From Fischerella muscicola PCC 7414 (GTDB taxonomy: Bacteria; Cyanobacteriota; Cyanobacteriia; Cyanobacteriales; Nostocaceae), in NCBI RefSeq assembly GCF_000317205.1, contig NZ_AJLK01000058.1:1-64000 (forward strand): DNA of 64,000 nucleotides, in the 5' to 3' direction. This document shows positions 55,169 through 63,868 of the stretch, in pieces; position 1 is the stretch's first letter, and the number at the start of each line of letters is the position of its first letter. The position numbers and the translations under genes are program-made. Below the pieces are notes generated by a model. The model was not told where the DNA came from, made no database searches, and saw only the letters and a program-made list of their open reading frames with translations.

Positions 55169-55774
55169 ATGGCTCAACAACGCGAGTTTCCTGATTGGAA
55201 TAATTTGTATCAAGAACGTCAAGTGGAAACTATGCCTTGGTACAATCCAGATTTGGATGCTGATCTAGAGCAAGCTTTAGGTGAGTTAAAGATTAATTCT
55301 GGCACAGCACTGGATTTAGGAACTGGACCAGGTACACAAGCGATCGCATTAGCGAAAAAAGGTTTTCGGGTGACTGGGACTGATATTTCTGAAGCTGCTA
55401 TCACTCAGGCTGATAGTAAGACTAAGGAAGAAGGTTTAGATGTTAGATTTATACAGGATGATATTTTTAAGAGTCGTTTGCATCAAGAGTTTGATTTTGT
55501 GTTTGACCGGGGCTGTTTTCATGTATTTCATCCTGATTTCAGACAGGATTATGTTCGGATTGTACATAGTTTGATTAAGCCCAAAGGTTATTTGTTTCTG
55601 AAATGCTTTAGCCATTTGGAAACAAGGGAAGGAGGCCCCTATCGATTTACACCAGAAGAAATCAAGAAAATTTTTGGCGATCGCTTCCATGTAATATCAA
55701 TTCATGAAACGGTTTATCAAGGTACTCTTGACCCATTGCCCAAAGCGTTATTTAGTATTTTGCAAAGATTTTAA
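55169..55774 (+). CDS. Class I SAM-dependent methyltransferase
   Basis: This 201-residue methyltransferase has motif I ALDLGTGPGTQAIALA near residue 48, then VTGTDISEAAI and RFIQDDIF. The N-terminus PDWNNLYQERQVETMPWYNP resembles thiopurine methyltransferase or TehB-like small-molecule enzymes. The substrate is unknown. It starts 41 bp after the SLH-like gene. Confidence 0.85.
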   Translation: MAQQREFPDWNNLYQERQVETMPWYNPDLDADLEQALGELKINSGTALDLGTGPGTQAIALAKKGFRVTGTDISEAAITQADSKTKEEGLDVRFIQDDIFKSRLHQEFDFVFDRGCFHVFHPDFRQDYVRIVHSLIKPKGYLFLKCFSHLETREGGPYRFTPEEIKKIFGDRFHVISIHETVYQGTLDPLPKALFSILQRF

Positions 55775-55935
55775 ATCTCTCTATGCTTACTGTACAAGGA
55801 AAATTCCGTTTTTATTTACTTGGTAGGGCAGTATCCTTGAAGCTAAACCAAAGAGAGCAAAATCTCAATTGAATACAGATTTCTCATTACTTGAGCAACC
55901 AGAATAAAGCATATACCTCTACCCAGGAAAGCTTT

Positions 55936-56052
55936 ATGTCATCATTGTGGGTTGAAAGAATCCGCGCCCTTGTAGCTAGCGATCGCACAGTCTCGCGATA
56001 CCTACAGAGGATTACAATCAAGGAAAAATGGATAAAGTCGAGCTTAGAATAA
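55936..56052 (+). CDS. Possible 38-residue protein
   Basis: ATG at 55936 is preceded by AGGAAA at good spacing. The frame encodes MSSLWVERIRALVASDRTV then a basic tail ending KSSLE. It includes a HIP1 site. I know no family. The short length means it may be chance. The rest of the 55775-56076 gap shows nothing else. Confidence 0.28.
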   Translation: MSSLWVERIRALVASDRTVSRYLQRITIKEKWIKSSLE

Positions 56053-56076
56053 ATCGCACATCACATTATTGTTCAT

Positions 56077-56784
56077 TTAAGAATGTGTCTTTTTATTTTG
56101 TCTGGCGTAAATTTTATAGAATATGCGATCGCAAGAATTCTTCAACTTACCAAAGAAGCGGTAACTTTTGCGAACAATATCTAGGACAAAGTAGGGAAGC
56201 CTAATTCGCAATGGCGAAAAGATGGGGCGGTATAGCCAATAATATGCTCTTTTAAGGTTGTTCCATTTTGAACATTTTTCTTCTTGGAGAAAGTCTGAAA
56301 TATCTACAACTAATCCCCTTCCGTGATACATCATGACATTACGCCCGTGGACATCATGGGGATATAGCCCCCGCTTACGCGCATAGTCTAGGGCCTCGTC
56401 GATATCTTTTATTACCTGCTTGGGAATACGTAGACCACGATGGATGCAGTCGTAGAGAGTGACTCCATGTAGCCGCTTCAAAATTAAAAAGCCCTCGGCA
56501 GCATACAGACACTCAGAGAAGGCAGGGTGATAACCGAGACGGCGGTAAACTTCTACCTCTTCCTCAAAGCCTGGGCGTCCGGGTGCGTAAATCTTGACTA
56601 CCCAGTTTGGATAATCAGGGTGGTAGACGACCGCAGCGTAATTTCCTGCTCCTAGTTGTTGCCAAGGATGGGGAAGATAGCTGATTTTCACAGGGTCATG
56701 GGGATCTATGCTCTCAATCTGTAACTTGGGAATTAATTCTTGGTGAACAGTTTCTATCAGTTGATCTATGAGCGATCCATCCAT
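56077..56784 (-). CDS. Small atypical protein kinase-like protein
   Basis: This 235-residue protein keeps a glycine loop (LGAGNYAAVVYHP), a likely ATP-binding Lys in WVVKIYAP and a catalytic-loop-like HDVHGRNVMM. The metal-binding position is VDISDF in place of DFG. The lobe after the activation segment is short and ends in a basic tail (KNSCDRIFYKIYARQNKK). It resembles lipopolysaccharide-kinase or RIO-type minimal kinases more than Hanks kinases. The substrate is unknown. Confidence 0.75.
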   Translation of the reverse strand: MDGSLIDQLIETVHQELIPKLQIESIDPHDPVKISYLPHPWQQLGAGNYAAVVYHPDYPNWVVKIYAPGRPGFEEEVEVYRRLGYHPAFSECLYAAEGFLILKRLHGVTLYDCIHRGLRIPKQVIKDIDEALDYARKRGLYPHDVHGRNVMMYHGRGLVVDISDFLQEEKCSKWNNLKRAYYWLYRPIFSPLRIRLPYFVLDIVRKSYRFFGKLKNSCDRIFYKIYARQNKKTHS

Positions 56785-57105
56785 ACTGAGTCCCCTGAGA
56801 GTAGTGAAGCTGTTCGGGATTATACATCACTGCTAGATGATCTAGTGTCATTATTAGCCTAGCCGAATTCCCAGGATTCACACACAATGTTGTTTAAAAT
56901 TCCTCGTCCCCTTGTGGGCGAGGAATTTGGTAATAGGTAATTGGTTTTCTCATTACCGATCACCCATTATCCCGACAGAGCGACTTTCCTCTACACCCAC
57001 GAGGGATGTAGCATCCCTGTCGCTTTGGTAGTATTCTTGCATCTAGACTGCTGGTGAGCAGAGTATGGAATCGCTAATTATAAATTCCTAGCCTGGAGGA
57101 GCAAA
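56785..57105. other. 321-bp gap with small hairpins
   Basis: The gap contains a hairpin GGGATG/CATCCC (57003-57017) inside a TCTACACCCACGAGG context, and AATTGGTAATAGG repeats near 56925. The Shine-Dalgarno sequence GGAGG lies just before the ATG at 57106. No RNA gene is recognised. Confidence 0.5.
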
Positions 57106-57897
57106 ATGTTTATCTGCGTCATTGCAGACTACGGTACAGGAGATCCGGCATTTGCTGAAGTCAGCCAACGGCTCTTGATGGCTTTTCCTCAAGCCCAGAT
57201 TCATTTGCTTTCGGTTCCCCCCTTCAGTACCCTGGCAACAGGTTTTTGGATAGCTCAACTAGGGCTGAACCCTGGGCAGAGCGATCGCCTGATTTATCAC
57301 AACTGCGCTCCTCGCCAAGATGATCCAGAAGCCCGCCGGGACAATGAGGGTGAGGGATTAACCTATGCTTTATTATCTAATGGTGTCAAAGTAGTGGGTG
57401 TAAATGCGGGCTATACTTTGTCATTTATCAAACATCATAGTAAGGTCTTGCGAACGGTCAATGTTTCTCGTGGTGGCTCACAATTTCGCTCACGGGATGT
57501 GTTTCCGCCTGCGGCGGCGGCGATCGCGAGTGAAGATTTTAGTATTTTAGGAGACAGCCTACAGCCTGAGCAAATTCCGGATGTACCAAGCGATCGCATT
57601 GCCTGGATTGATGGTTACGGCAATATCAAAACTACTATTGCAGCGCATACAGTGGATTTGGAGCCTGAAAGCAAGATTGTGATCCGTATTGGAGATGTGG
57701 TCAGTGATGCTATCTATTCTGATGGTAGTTTTAAAGTTCCGGAAGGAACTTTGGCTTTTGCTCCTGGTAGTTCGGGTTGGTCTTGTGCTGATTCCGGAGA
57801 ACCATTACGTTGGATGGAACTGTTTCTACGGGGTGGTAATGCTTGGGAACGGTTTGGCAAGCCCCGGTTGAATCAGCAGGTGACTCGGATAGTCTAA
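57106..57897 (+). CDS. SAM hydroxide adenosyltransferase-family protein (DUF62)
   Basis: This 263-residue protein belongs to the family that includes SAM hydrolase and the fluorinase/chlorinase enzymes. The N-terminal VIADYGTGDPAFAEV corresponds to the SAM-binding DFGTxD loop, and the C-terminal domain has AWIDGYGNIKT. Most members hydrolyse SAM to adenosine and methionine; halogenation is rare. The N-terminal aspartate sits in DYGT, as usual for the hydrolases. It has no obvious operon partner. Confidence 0.8.
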   Translation: MFICVIADYGTGDPAFAEVSQRLLMAFPQAQIHLLSVPPFSTLATGFWIAQLGLNPGQSDRLIYHNCAPRQDDPEARRDNEGEGLTYALLSNGVKVVGVNAGYTLSFIKHHSKVLRTVNVSRGGSQFRSRDVFPPAAAAIASEDFSILGDSLQPEQIPDVPSDRIAWIDGYGNIKTTIAAHTVDLEPESKIVIRIGDVVSDAIYSDGSFKVPEGTLAFAPGSSGWSCADSGEPLRWMELFLRGGNAWERFGKPRLNQQVTRIV

Positions 57898-58015
57898 AAG
57901 ATTGTCTTGGAAACGAACACAGTGCAAGGCGATGCACACGGATGGGTTTTCTGTGTGTTGCTTTTATCTTGTGTTTTATGTGGGTTTGAAGTTGTTATAT
58001 TGAGTTCTGTTAATT

Positions 58016-58108
58016 ACTTATAATCAAAAAACCTCACCCCCAGCCCCTCTGTTGCGAGTTCGGAGGGGGGTGCCGAAGGCGGGGTGAGGTTAAATGGGAA
58101 TTATAAGT
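58016..58108. mobile_element. MITE-like element, family 2
   Basis: Terminal inverted repeats ACTTATAAT (58016-58024) and ATTATAAGT (58100-58108) enclose a large hairpin with AACCTCACCCC and GGGGTGAGGTT as stem. There is no ORF. This 93-bp structure is typical of small non-autonomous elements in cyanobacteria. Two dispersed GTGCAAGGCGATGCACAC repeats flank it at 57918 and 58151. Confidence 0.6.
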
Positions 58109-58203
58109 GATCATACGAGCTTGATCTTACTAAGATTGTGTAAAATATAACACAGTGCAAGACGATGCACACCGATGGATTTTCCATTAGCTATTAGCAA
58201 TTG

Positions 58204-58932
58204 TTAGTGTCTCTTGCCTGCTCCTAAATATAATTCTCCTACTTTGGGGTCGTTTAATAATTCTTGACCGGGGCCTGTAATTGCATCGCGTCCAGATTCG
58301 AGTACGTAACCCCGATGGGCCATTTCTAAGGCTTTGCGAGCGTTTTGTTCTACTAGAACTATGGCTGTACCTCCTCGATTAATTTCTTGAATTTGTTCAA
58401 ATACCTGAGTTACTAAAATCGGAGATAGGGCAGCGGAAGGCTCATCTAAAAGCAGTAGACTGGGTTCTAACATCAAAGCTTTGCCCATTGCCAACATCTG
58501 ACGTTCGCCACCGGAGAGTGTACCAGCGCGTTGACGACGGCGATCGCGTAACCTGGGAAACATGGCAAATATTTTGTCTTTGAGTGGTTGAAGAGAAACA
58601 TCGCGGACAAAAGCGCCCATTTCGAGATTTTCTTCTACTGTTAGGGAAGGAAAAACATTGGCGATTTGCGGTACGTAACACATCCCGCGCTGCACGATTT
58701 GGTTCGATTTTAATCCGGTGATGTTTTCTCCTTTAAAAGTGATTGTGCCTGTATGGGGTGTCAACAATCCAAAAATGGTTTTTGCTAAAGTCGATTTACC
58801 TGCACCGTTGGGGCCAATCACTGTCACTAATTCCCCAGGAGAAACGCGGAAATTTACACCTTGCAGAATATCGACATCTTTAATATATCCAGCGTGGACA
58901 TTTTCAACTTCTAGTAAGTAATCAGTAGTCAT
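58204..58932 (-). CDS. LivF-type ABC transporter ATPase
   Basis: This 242-residue ATPase has Walker A GPNGAGKST, signature LSGGERQML, Walker B LLLLDEPSAAL and the H-loop equivalent VLVEQNARKAL. The sequence matches LivF/UrtE-type ATPases of branched-chain or neutral amino acid uptake. No permease, LivG or binding protein gene is present in the window, so it would serve subunits encoded elsewhere, as for dispersed Nat-type genes in Nostocales. Confidence 0.9.
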   Translation of the reverse strand: MTTDYLLEVENVHAGYIKDVDILQGVNFRVSPGELVTVIGPNGAGKSTLAKTIFGLLTPHTGTITFKGENITGLKSNQIVQRGMCYVPQIANVFPSLTVEENLEMGAFVRDVSLQPLKDKIFAMFPRLRDRRRQRAGTLSGGERQMLAMGKALMLEPSLLLLDEPSAALSPILVTQVFEQIQEINRGGTAIVLVEQNARKALEMAHRGYVLESGRDAITGPGQELLNDPKVGELYLGAGKRH

Positions 58933-59000
58933 TAGTTAGTTGTTTGTTGGTGGTTGGTGGTTGGTGGTTGGTGGTTGGTGGTTGGTGGTTGGTGGTTGTA
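58933..59000. repeat. GGTTGGT tandem repeats
   Basis: Seven-base units of GGTTGGT sit upstream of the ATPase start and lead into the second copy of the 20-bp palindrome. Confidence 0.75.
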
Positions 59001-59002
59001 CC

Positions 59003-59022
59003 AGACGTGCCATGGCACGTCT
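59003..59022. repeat. 20-bp perfect palindrome, copy 2
   Basis: Identical to 25280-25299, again flanked by GTAC on at least one side. Confidence 0.7.
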
Positions 59023-59101
59023 GTACATTGGTTAGTGGTTAGTGATTAATAATATTAGTCAATAGTCAAGTTAAAAATAACTATTGACTCTTGACTATTG
59101 A

Positions 59102-59329
59102 CTACATTGGCGTTTTTTGCAACTCAGGTCTTTCTTCTGGAACGATCGCACCTTCTACTGGGCAAACTTGGATACATATGCCGCAGTCAATACAGGTAGC
59201 AAAGTCAATCCAGTACCAATCAGTGCCTTTGATATTTTTGCCTGGGCCATCATGGATACAAGCAACTGGACAGGCGTCTACGCAATCCGCAACACCTTCA
59301 CAAACATCAGTAACAATTGTGTGTGCCAT
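59102..59329 (-). CDS. 2[4Fe-4S] ferredoxin
   Basis: This 75-residue electron carrier begins MAHTIVTDVCEGVADC and has two cluster motifs: a first variant set (CEGVADCVDACPVACI) and a second canonical CIDCGICIQVCP. The insertion between them (HDGPGKNIKGTDWYWID) is typical of a bacterial-type ferredoxin common in cyanobacteria. ATG at 59329 follows AGAGGGG; the longer frame to 59350 is not needed. The partner enzyme is unknown. Confidence 0.9.
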   Translation of the reverse strand: MAHTIVTDVCEGVADCVDACPVACIHDGPGKNIKGTDWYWIDFATCIDCGICIQVCPVEGAIVPEERPELQKTPM

Positions 59330-59407
59330 AATTCCCCTCTTTTGGATCAAAATTGCTGTACTAAGTACAGATGTTTCTAGACTAACAAGCCTAGACTAAC
59401 AACAATT

Positions 59408-59690
59408 AAGCTTCAAACCTCAACAGCCAAGCTTCAAGACTCAACACTCAAGCTTCAAGACTCAACAACCAAGCTTCAAACCTCAACAGCCAAGCTTCAA
59501 ACCTCAACACTCAAGCTTCAAACCTCAACACTCAAGCTTCAAACCTCAACAGCCAAGCTTCAAGACTCAACAACCAAGCTTCAAACCTCAACAGCCAAGC
59601 TTCAAGACTCAACAACCAAGCTTCAAGACTCAACACTCAAGCTTCAAGACTCAACAACTAAGCTTCAAACCTCAACACTCAAGCTTCAAG
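59408..59690. repeat. 21-bp tandem repeat, 13 units plus a partial
   Basis: Each unit starts AAGCTTCAARMCTCAACA and ends in GCC, CTC or ACC, giving a small set of unit variants mixed along the array. The array begins about 80 bp upstream of the ferredoxin start. No ORF of note covers it. The remaining gap to 60031 holds the motif GGCGGTGCGTTAGGC and nothing else recognised. Confidence 0.9.
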
Positions 59691-60031
59691 CGTACCTTAC
59701 CTTAACGAAGTAATACCAATTTGAAAAATGATTGCAACAGATGGAAATCTGAAACATTTACTGGATAAGTGCTTCATAATCCGTCTTGAAAAGCTTTGCT
59801 TTGAAGTTCCCTCCGTACTCTTCCCTTACCTTAAGCCACTACCCTGCCTTAAGCCGCTGTTGCGTCTACGTGTCTACAAACTTTTCGCAAAATCTAAAAT
59901 CCAAAATCCAATTTAGGGTATAACGCACTATACTTTAATATTTATTGGCGGTGCGTTAGGCGTTCCGCCATAACGCTACTGGACTACTGGACTCTTTGTC
60001 CTCCTTATCCCCCATGTCTCCCCACTTCCCT

Positions 60032-60367
60032 CTAGGCTCGCAAACCAAAGTAGGTAAGAACTAATTCCGCCGTACCATTATTTACTATTTCGTGTGTTTC
60101 TGTTGGTTCTACGGCTACACAAGTTCCTGGTAATAAGGAATATTCTTGATTATTGATACGGATGATCCCTGAACCAGCCTCAACAAAAAATACTTCACAC
60201 ATATCATCGTGTGCGTGTGCTGAGGCTGTTTGTCCGGGGGCAAAACGTGCTTGGGAAAAGTTGGTTAAACCAGGCAATTCACCAAGCCGCAACATTACTT
60301 GTTTCTTGATTTCAGGATTATGTGAAACAGGCTCTTGTGGTATTTCGCTCAGGGATACAATTTTCAT
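60032..60367 (-). CDS. Single-domain cupin protein
   Basis: This 111-residue cupin has the metal-binding motif HAHDDMCEVFFVEAG (residues about 51-65) and the second motif GTCVAVEPTETHEI. Small cupins bind metal and act as enzymes or sensors; the substrate is unknown. Its ATG overlaps the stop of the large upstream fusion gene by 4 bp (ATGA), which suggests coupled translation and a shared process. Confidence 0.85.
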   Translation of the reverse strand: MKIVSLSEIPQEPVSHNPEIKKQVMLRLGELPGLTNFSQARFAPGQTASAHAHDDMCEVFFVEAGSGIIRINNQEYSLLPGTCVAVEPTETHEIVNNGTAELVLTYFGLRA

Positions 60368-63243
60368 TCTGGTCTCAGGTCGTTAGATATTTCCACAATA
60401 CCCCTAGTACCATCAATGCGTACTTTTTGACCATCCTGTAAAATCCAGGTAGCGTTTCGTACATCCATAATTGCCGGGATGCCATACTCACGAGCTAAGA
60501 TAGCTCCGTGGGAAAGCCTACCACCAGCTTCCGAAATCAATCCTCCTGCTCTCACTAGTAGAGGCGCCCAACCAGAATCAGTATAAGGAACTACTAAAAT
60601 TATTTCCTTGTCAATATCTGGGATTGATTGTAAATTTCGTAACACCTTCACCCGTCCTACTACTTGTCCGGGACTGGCGGGGATGCCTTGTAACGTGTGA
60701 TCAGGAGACAGAGGAGCAATTCGCAGAGGTAAAGCCGGGGCAGTATTGCCGTAAACTAACAGTGGCACTGGATTAATTTGAGCATGTTCCGCAAGTTGCG
60801 ATCGCCTCAATTTGATGATCTCAGGTAACTGCTCAACCAAATCTGTGTCAATCCCCTCAATCATACGCCGGATTTCTGCAAATTCTAGAAAAAAGATATC
60901 TCCAGTTTCGCTCAATAAACTTGAATTTAACCAAATCTGTTCCAATGCCACAAACGACCACCGCAAATGAGCTAATAATTGAGAATAAACTTCTGTGACT
61001 CGCCCTTTCAAATCCACACGCCGTTGGACAAAACCTTTATTTCTTTTTCCTTGGCGTTCTTGGCGTCTTGGCGGTTCATCTCCCTGCATGAACTGTACTA
61101 ATAACTGCTTTACTGCTTGGGGTTCTTCCTTCCAAGTAGGAACGGCAATATCAGTCCCTACCTCACTCAAATAACCATAACGTTGCAGCAATTGTTCAAA
61201 CTCAGCCAGAATTGCTTGTCCTGAGTCAGACTGGGACATCTCCTCAAACACAGTATTTGGTTTGAAACGTGGGAATTGCTGCTTGGCTTTGGCGGCTAAT
61301 TCTTGCAGCGATCGCAATGCTGCTACTTCTGGTGTGAGGCTGTTATCTAATTTGCTGTCTTTGACTTTAAATATAGCTTGACGCATGGCTGCACTTAAGG
61401 GAGCCATAATACTGTAGAAGGTGGCGTGGTGCAGCAAATCTAAAATATAGTCAATTCTCGCTAACAGTTGCGGCGGATCTAGTTCCTCTGGTGATTCTGA
61501 AGACAAGCGCGATAAACCAGGGGAAAAATGCTTACGATAATCCCGCTTAAACTCCCTCTCTAACCATAACTCCCGCATTAACAACCGCAGCAGTCCAGGC
61601 AAATTTTCCAATGTAGAGTTTAACGGCGGTTTACTTAACTTCTCTCCCCGCGTTAAAAACTCGAGACTTTCCGGGGGTAGTCCCATACGCCGGAATATCT
61701 GTCCTAAGAGAGTGGCATTAAAATAAGCATGAGAATAATGCAATGTCGCTGTTTCATTGAAATTCAATCCTACAGCTTTTTCACCCAAGACCAGAGCAAA
61801 AATTGCTCCCCACACACCACAAGTTAAAGGACGATTAATCGACCATGTTAAGGGACGAATTAATCCAGGAATAACTTCGGCGGCGATTTTGCGTGTCCAG
61901 ATTGGCAATAAGGTACTAATTGGACGAGTTTGTAGTACCCACAGAGTTTGGCCATCGTAACTCCATTCAATATCTTGGGGAACGCCGTGATAACGGTCTT
62001 CTAGACGTCGGGCTAAGTATGCTACTTGTTTAATTAATGCTGCTGGTACTCGTCCTTGTCCTTCTAGCTGAATCAGTGCTAAATTTTCTGTATCGACAAC
62101 AAAAGCGCGGTATTGTTCTGGTGTCACACGTCCAGATACAACTTGAACAGCGCTTCCTGGTAAAGCTTCAATCACGACTGCATCCTGCTCTTGCGTCATG
62201 GGATCGCGACTAAACGCTACGCCAGAATACACTGATTGGACTTGTTGCTGAACCAGTACTGCGATCGCTGTATCTGTAACATTGCGATCGCGTCGGTATT
62301 GAACTGCTAGGGGTTCGTTGTAGGAAGCTTGGACTTTAGCGATCGCATTTTCCAAACCTTCTTTGGTGGTAACATTTAAAACAGTTTCGTACTGTCCTGC
62401 ACCAGAAGCTTGTTCTGAGTCTTCACCAATCGCCGAAGAACGTACCACCAAAGGACATAATTCTGATGGTTGCAAGAAGTTAATCAACTGTTGGGGATCT
62501 TCATAAGGCATTAACACCCATCCCTTAGGCACAGGATAACCCCAGCGTTTGATTTGAGATAATTTTGCTGCCTTATTCCCCACAACCGCAGCATCTAATT
62601 CGTCGTCTAGAGAAAGAATACTTTGATCGCCGCGCAAAAACTGCAATACTGCTTGGGAATCGGGTTTTGCATCTTGAGGTGGAAGATTCAAGTCATCAGG
62701 TATTTGTTTGTAAATCCAGGCTAATAAAGCAGCCAACCCAGCAGCAGCGAGGATCAGAAATTGATCTTCCATATGCAAAATTCCCACAATGATCGGAACC
62801 ATAATCAGAACTACGTATTTTGCTAATCGGCGATCGCGCAAAATCGTAAAGCTGACACCTGTAACTAAAAATATAAATCCTGCTGCGAGTGGATCGTGGA
62901 CTGTAAATCCCCAGACAACGTTTGTAGTGCCTGCACCTCTACCCATCGAGTATCTGCCTATAACCAGAGCAATTAAAGCTACCAATTCCCAAGCCGAACC
63001 ATCTGGAAAGTAAGCACGAGCAATCAAGACAGCGGCAATTCCTTTAGCAGCTTCTGATAAGACTGCTAAAATTCCTACAAATGTGCCACCGTGATAAAAA
63101 GCAGCCGATACTCCAATATTGCCAGTACCGACTTCCGCCAATTGCCGCCCTGTCAGAGTTTGCGTAATCCAGGCAATTAACGGTAATGCACCCAGTAATG
63201 GGCAGAAAATGACAATAACTAAGACACCCCAGAGTTCAAGCAT
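60364..63243 (-). CDS. PlsY-like membrane domain fused to PEP-synthase-like phosphotransferase
   Basis: This is a 959-residue fusion. Residues 1-190 form a PlsY-type glycerol-3-phosphate acyltransferase domain with about six helices and the motifs GTGNIGVSA and GRGAGTTN. Residues about 215-470 match the ATP-binding N-terminal domain of PEP synthase/PPDK (GNKAAKLSQ, VVRSSAIGEDSEQASGAGQY, QDIEWSY). A middle helical region follows. Residues about 865-955 are the mobile phosphohistidine domain (GGRLSHGAILAREYGIPA, catalytic His in SHGA). The PEP/pyruvate-binding barrel is absent, as in rifampicin phosphotransferase-type enzymes. Residues about 722-735 (EPPRRQERQGKR) are encoded by a copy of an intergenic repeat. 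Confidence 0.88.
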   Translation of the reverse strand: MLELWGVLVIVIFCPLLGALPLIAWITQTLTGRQLAEVGTGNIGVSAAFYHGGTFVGILAVLSEAAKGIAAVLIARAYFPDGSAWELVALIALVIGRYSMGRGAGTTNVVWGFTVHDPLAAGFIFLVTGVSFTILRDRRLAKYVVLIMVPIIVGILHMEDQFLILAAAGLAALLAWIYKQIPDDLNLPPQDAKPDSQAVLQFLRGDQSILSLDDELDAAVVGNKAAKLSQIKRWGYPVPKGWVLMPYEDPQQLINFLQPSELCPLVVRSSAIGEDSEQASGAGQYETVLNVTTKEGLENAIAKVQASYNEPLAVQYRRDRNVTDTAIAVLVQQQVQSVYSGVAFSRDPMTQEQDAVVIEALPGSAVQVVSGRVTPEQYRAFVVDTENLALIQLEGQGRVPAALIKQVAYLARRLEDRYHGVPQDIEWSYDGQTLWVLQTRPISTLLPIWTRKIAAEVIPGLIRPLTWSINRPLTCGVWGAIFALVLGEKAVGLNFNETATLHYSHAYFNATLLGQIFRRMGLPPESLEFLTRGEKLSKPPLNSTLENLPGLLRLLMRELWLEREFKRDYRKHFSPGLSRLSSESPEELDPPQLLARIDYILDLLHHATFYSIMAPLSAAMRQAIFKVKDSKLDNSLTPEVAALRSLQELAAKAKQQFPRFKPNTVFEEMSQSDSGQAILAEFEQLLQRYGYLSEVGTDIAVPTWKEEPQAVKQLLVQFMQGDEPPRRQERQGKRNKGFVQRRVDLKGRVTEVYSQLLAHLRWSFVALEQIWLNSSLLSETGDIFFLEFAEIRRMIEGIDTDLVEQLPEIIKLRRSQLAEHAQINPVPLLVYGNTAPALPLRIAPLSPDHTLQGIPASPGQVVGRVKVLRNLQSIPDIDKEIILVVPYTDSGWAPLLVRAGGLISEAGGRLSHGAILAREYGIPAIMDVRNATWILQDGQKVRIDGTRGIVEISNDLRPE
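61041..61077. repeat. Interspersed repeat inside the fusion gene
   Basis: On the minus strand GAACCGCCAAGACGCCAAGA and the following bases match the intergenic sequence at 63565-63600 (GAACCACCAAGACTCCAAGA...) at about 85%. It is in frame and encodes a Pro/Arg/Gln-rich stretch. Confidence 0.65.
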
Positions 63244-63658
63244 TTTGGATTTTGGATTTTAGATTCCTCTTCAAATCTAAAATCTCAAATGTCAAAATTT
63301 TAGTATATGCTAGGACTTTTTCTTAATACTTCATGAAGGCAGGGGGCAGCTATGCTGAAGGCAGAAGTAAAGGATTAAAAAAAAATAAACAAAAAACGCC
63401 CTACAACAGCCGTAAATAAGTGCAAAGCGAAGACATATCAGCTTTTATTGGCGGGGCGAGTGTTACCCAAGGGATAGAACTGGTAACTATTAAAGTTGTG
63501 AGTCGTACAAATGAATGTTCTACTTTGTGGCTTAGTGTCTTGGTGGTATATAGACTATATTTTTGAACCACCAAGACTCCAAGACTCCAAGGAAAAAATA
63601 AGTTGATTTAGCTGAATAAATATACTCAATTGGCCTAATTCTTGTGCCGCTACTGAAA
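63244..63658. other. 415-bp gap with a CCAAGACTCC repeat hairpin
   Basis: CTTGGTGGT (63539-63547) pairs with ACCACCAAG (63567-63575), followed by repeated CCAAGACTCC. This is the intergenic relative of the repeat found inside the PlsY-fusion gene. No ORF of merit. Confidence 0.55.
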
Positions 63659-63799
63659 TTAATTTACTGCATAGGCTGCTTGTAGTGCCCAAATAATCAG
63701 ACCGGCGATCGCTCCCAAAAGTAGTACGGTGGAAATAGTGACTACTTTCGGGGAGTCTGCCCCATCAAATTTCATGATTCCTCGATTTAAATCGGACAT
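63659..63799 (-). CDS. Small single-helix membrane protein
   Basis: This 46-residue protein has a hydrophilic N-terminus (MSDLNRGIMKFDGADSPKVV), one membrane helix (about 19-40) and a short AYAVN end. Size and pattern resemble small thylakoid subunits, but I cannot name the family. ATG at 63799 is preceded by GAGGAGG about 13 bases upstream. A longer frame to 63868 would cover that ribosome-binding site. Confidence 0.7.
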   Translation of the reverse strand: MSDLNRGIMKFDGADSPKVVTISTVLLLGAIAGLIIWALQAAYAVN

Positions 63800-63868
63800 A
63801 GGTTTGTAATCCTCCTCATAATTACAGGAATGGTTTGTCCGTCTCGATTGTAATCTTTCCGTTCGCAA

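Noticed and set aside
57106-57897. Halogenating (fluorinase/chlorinase) enzyme
   Set aside because: The family is shared, but most members are SAM hydrolases and nothing in the sequence or neighbours supports halogenation.
59102-59329. PsaC-like photosystem I subunit
   Set aside because: Two cluster motifs are present but the first is a non-canonical set with an insertion; it fits a soluble bacterial-type ferredoxin better.
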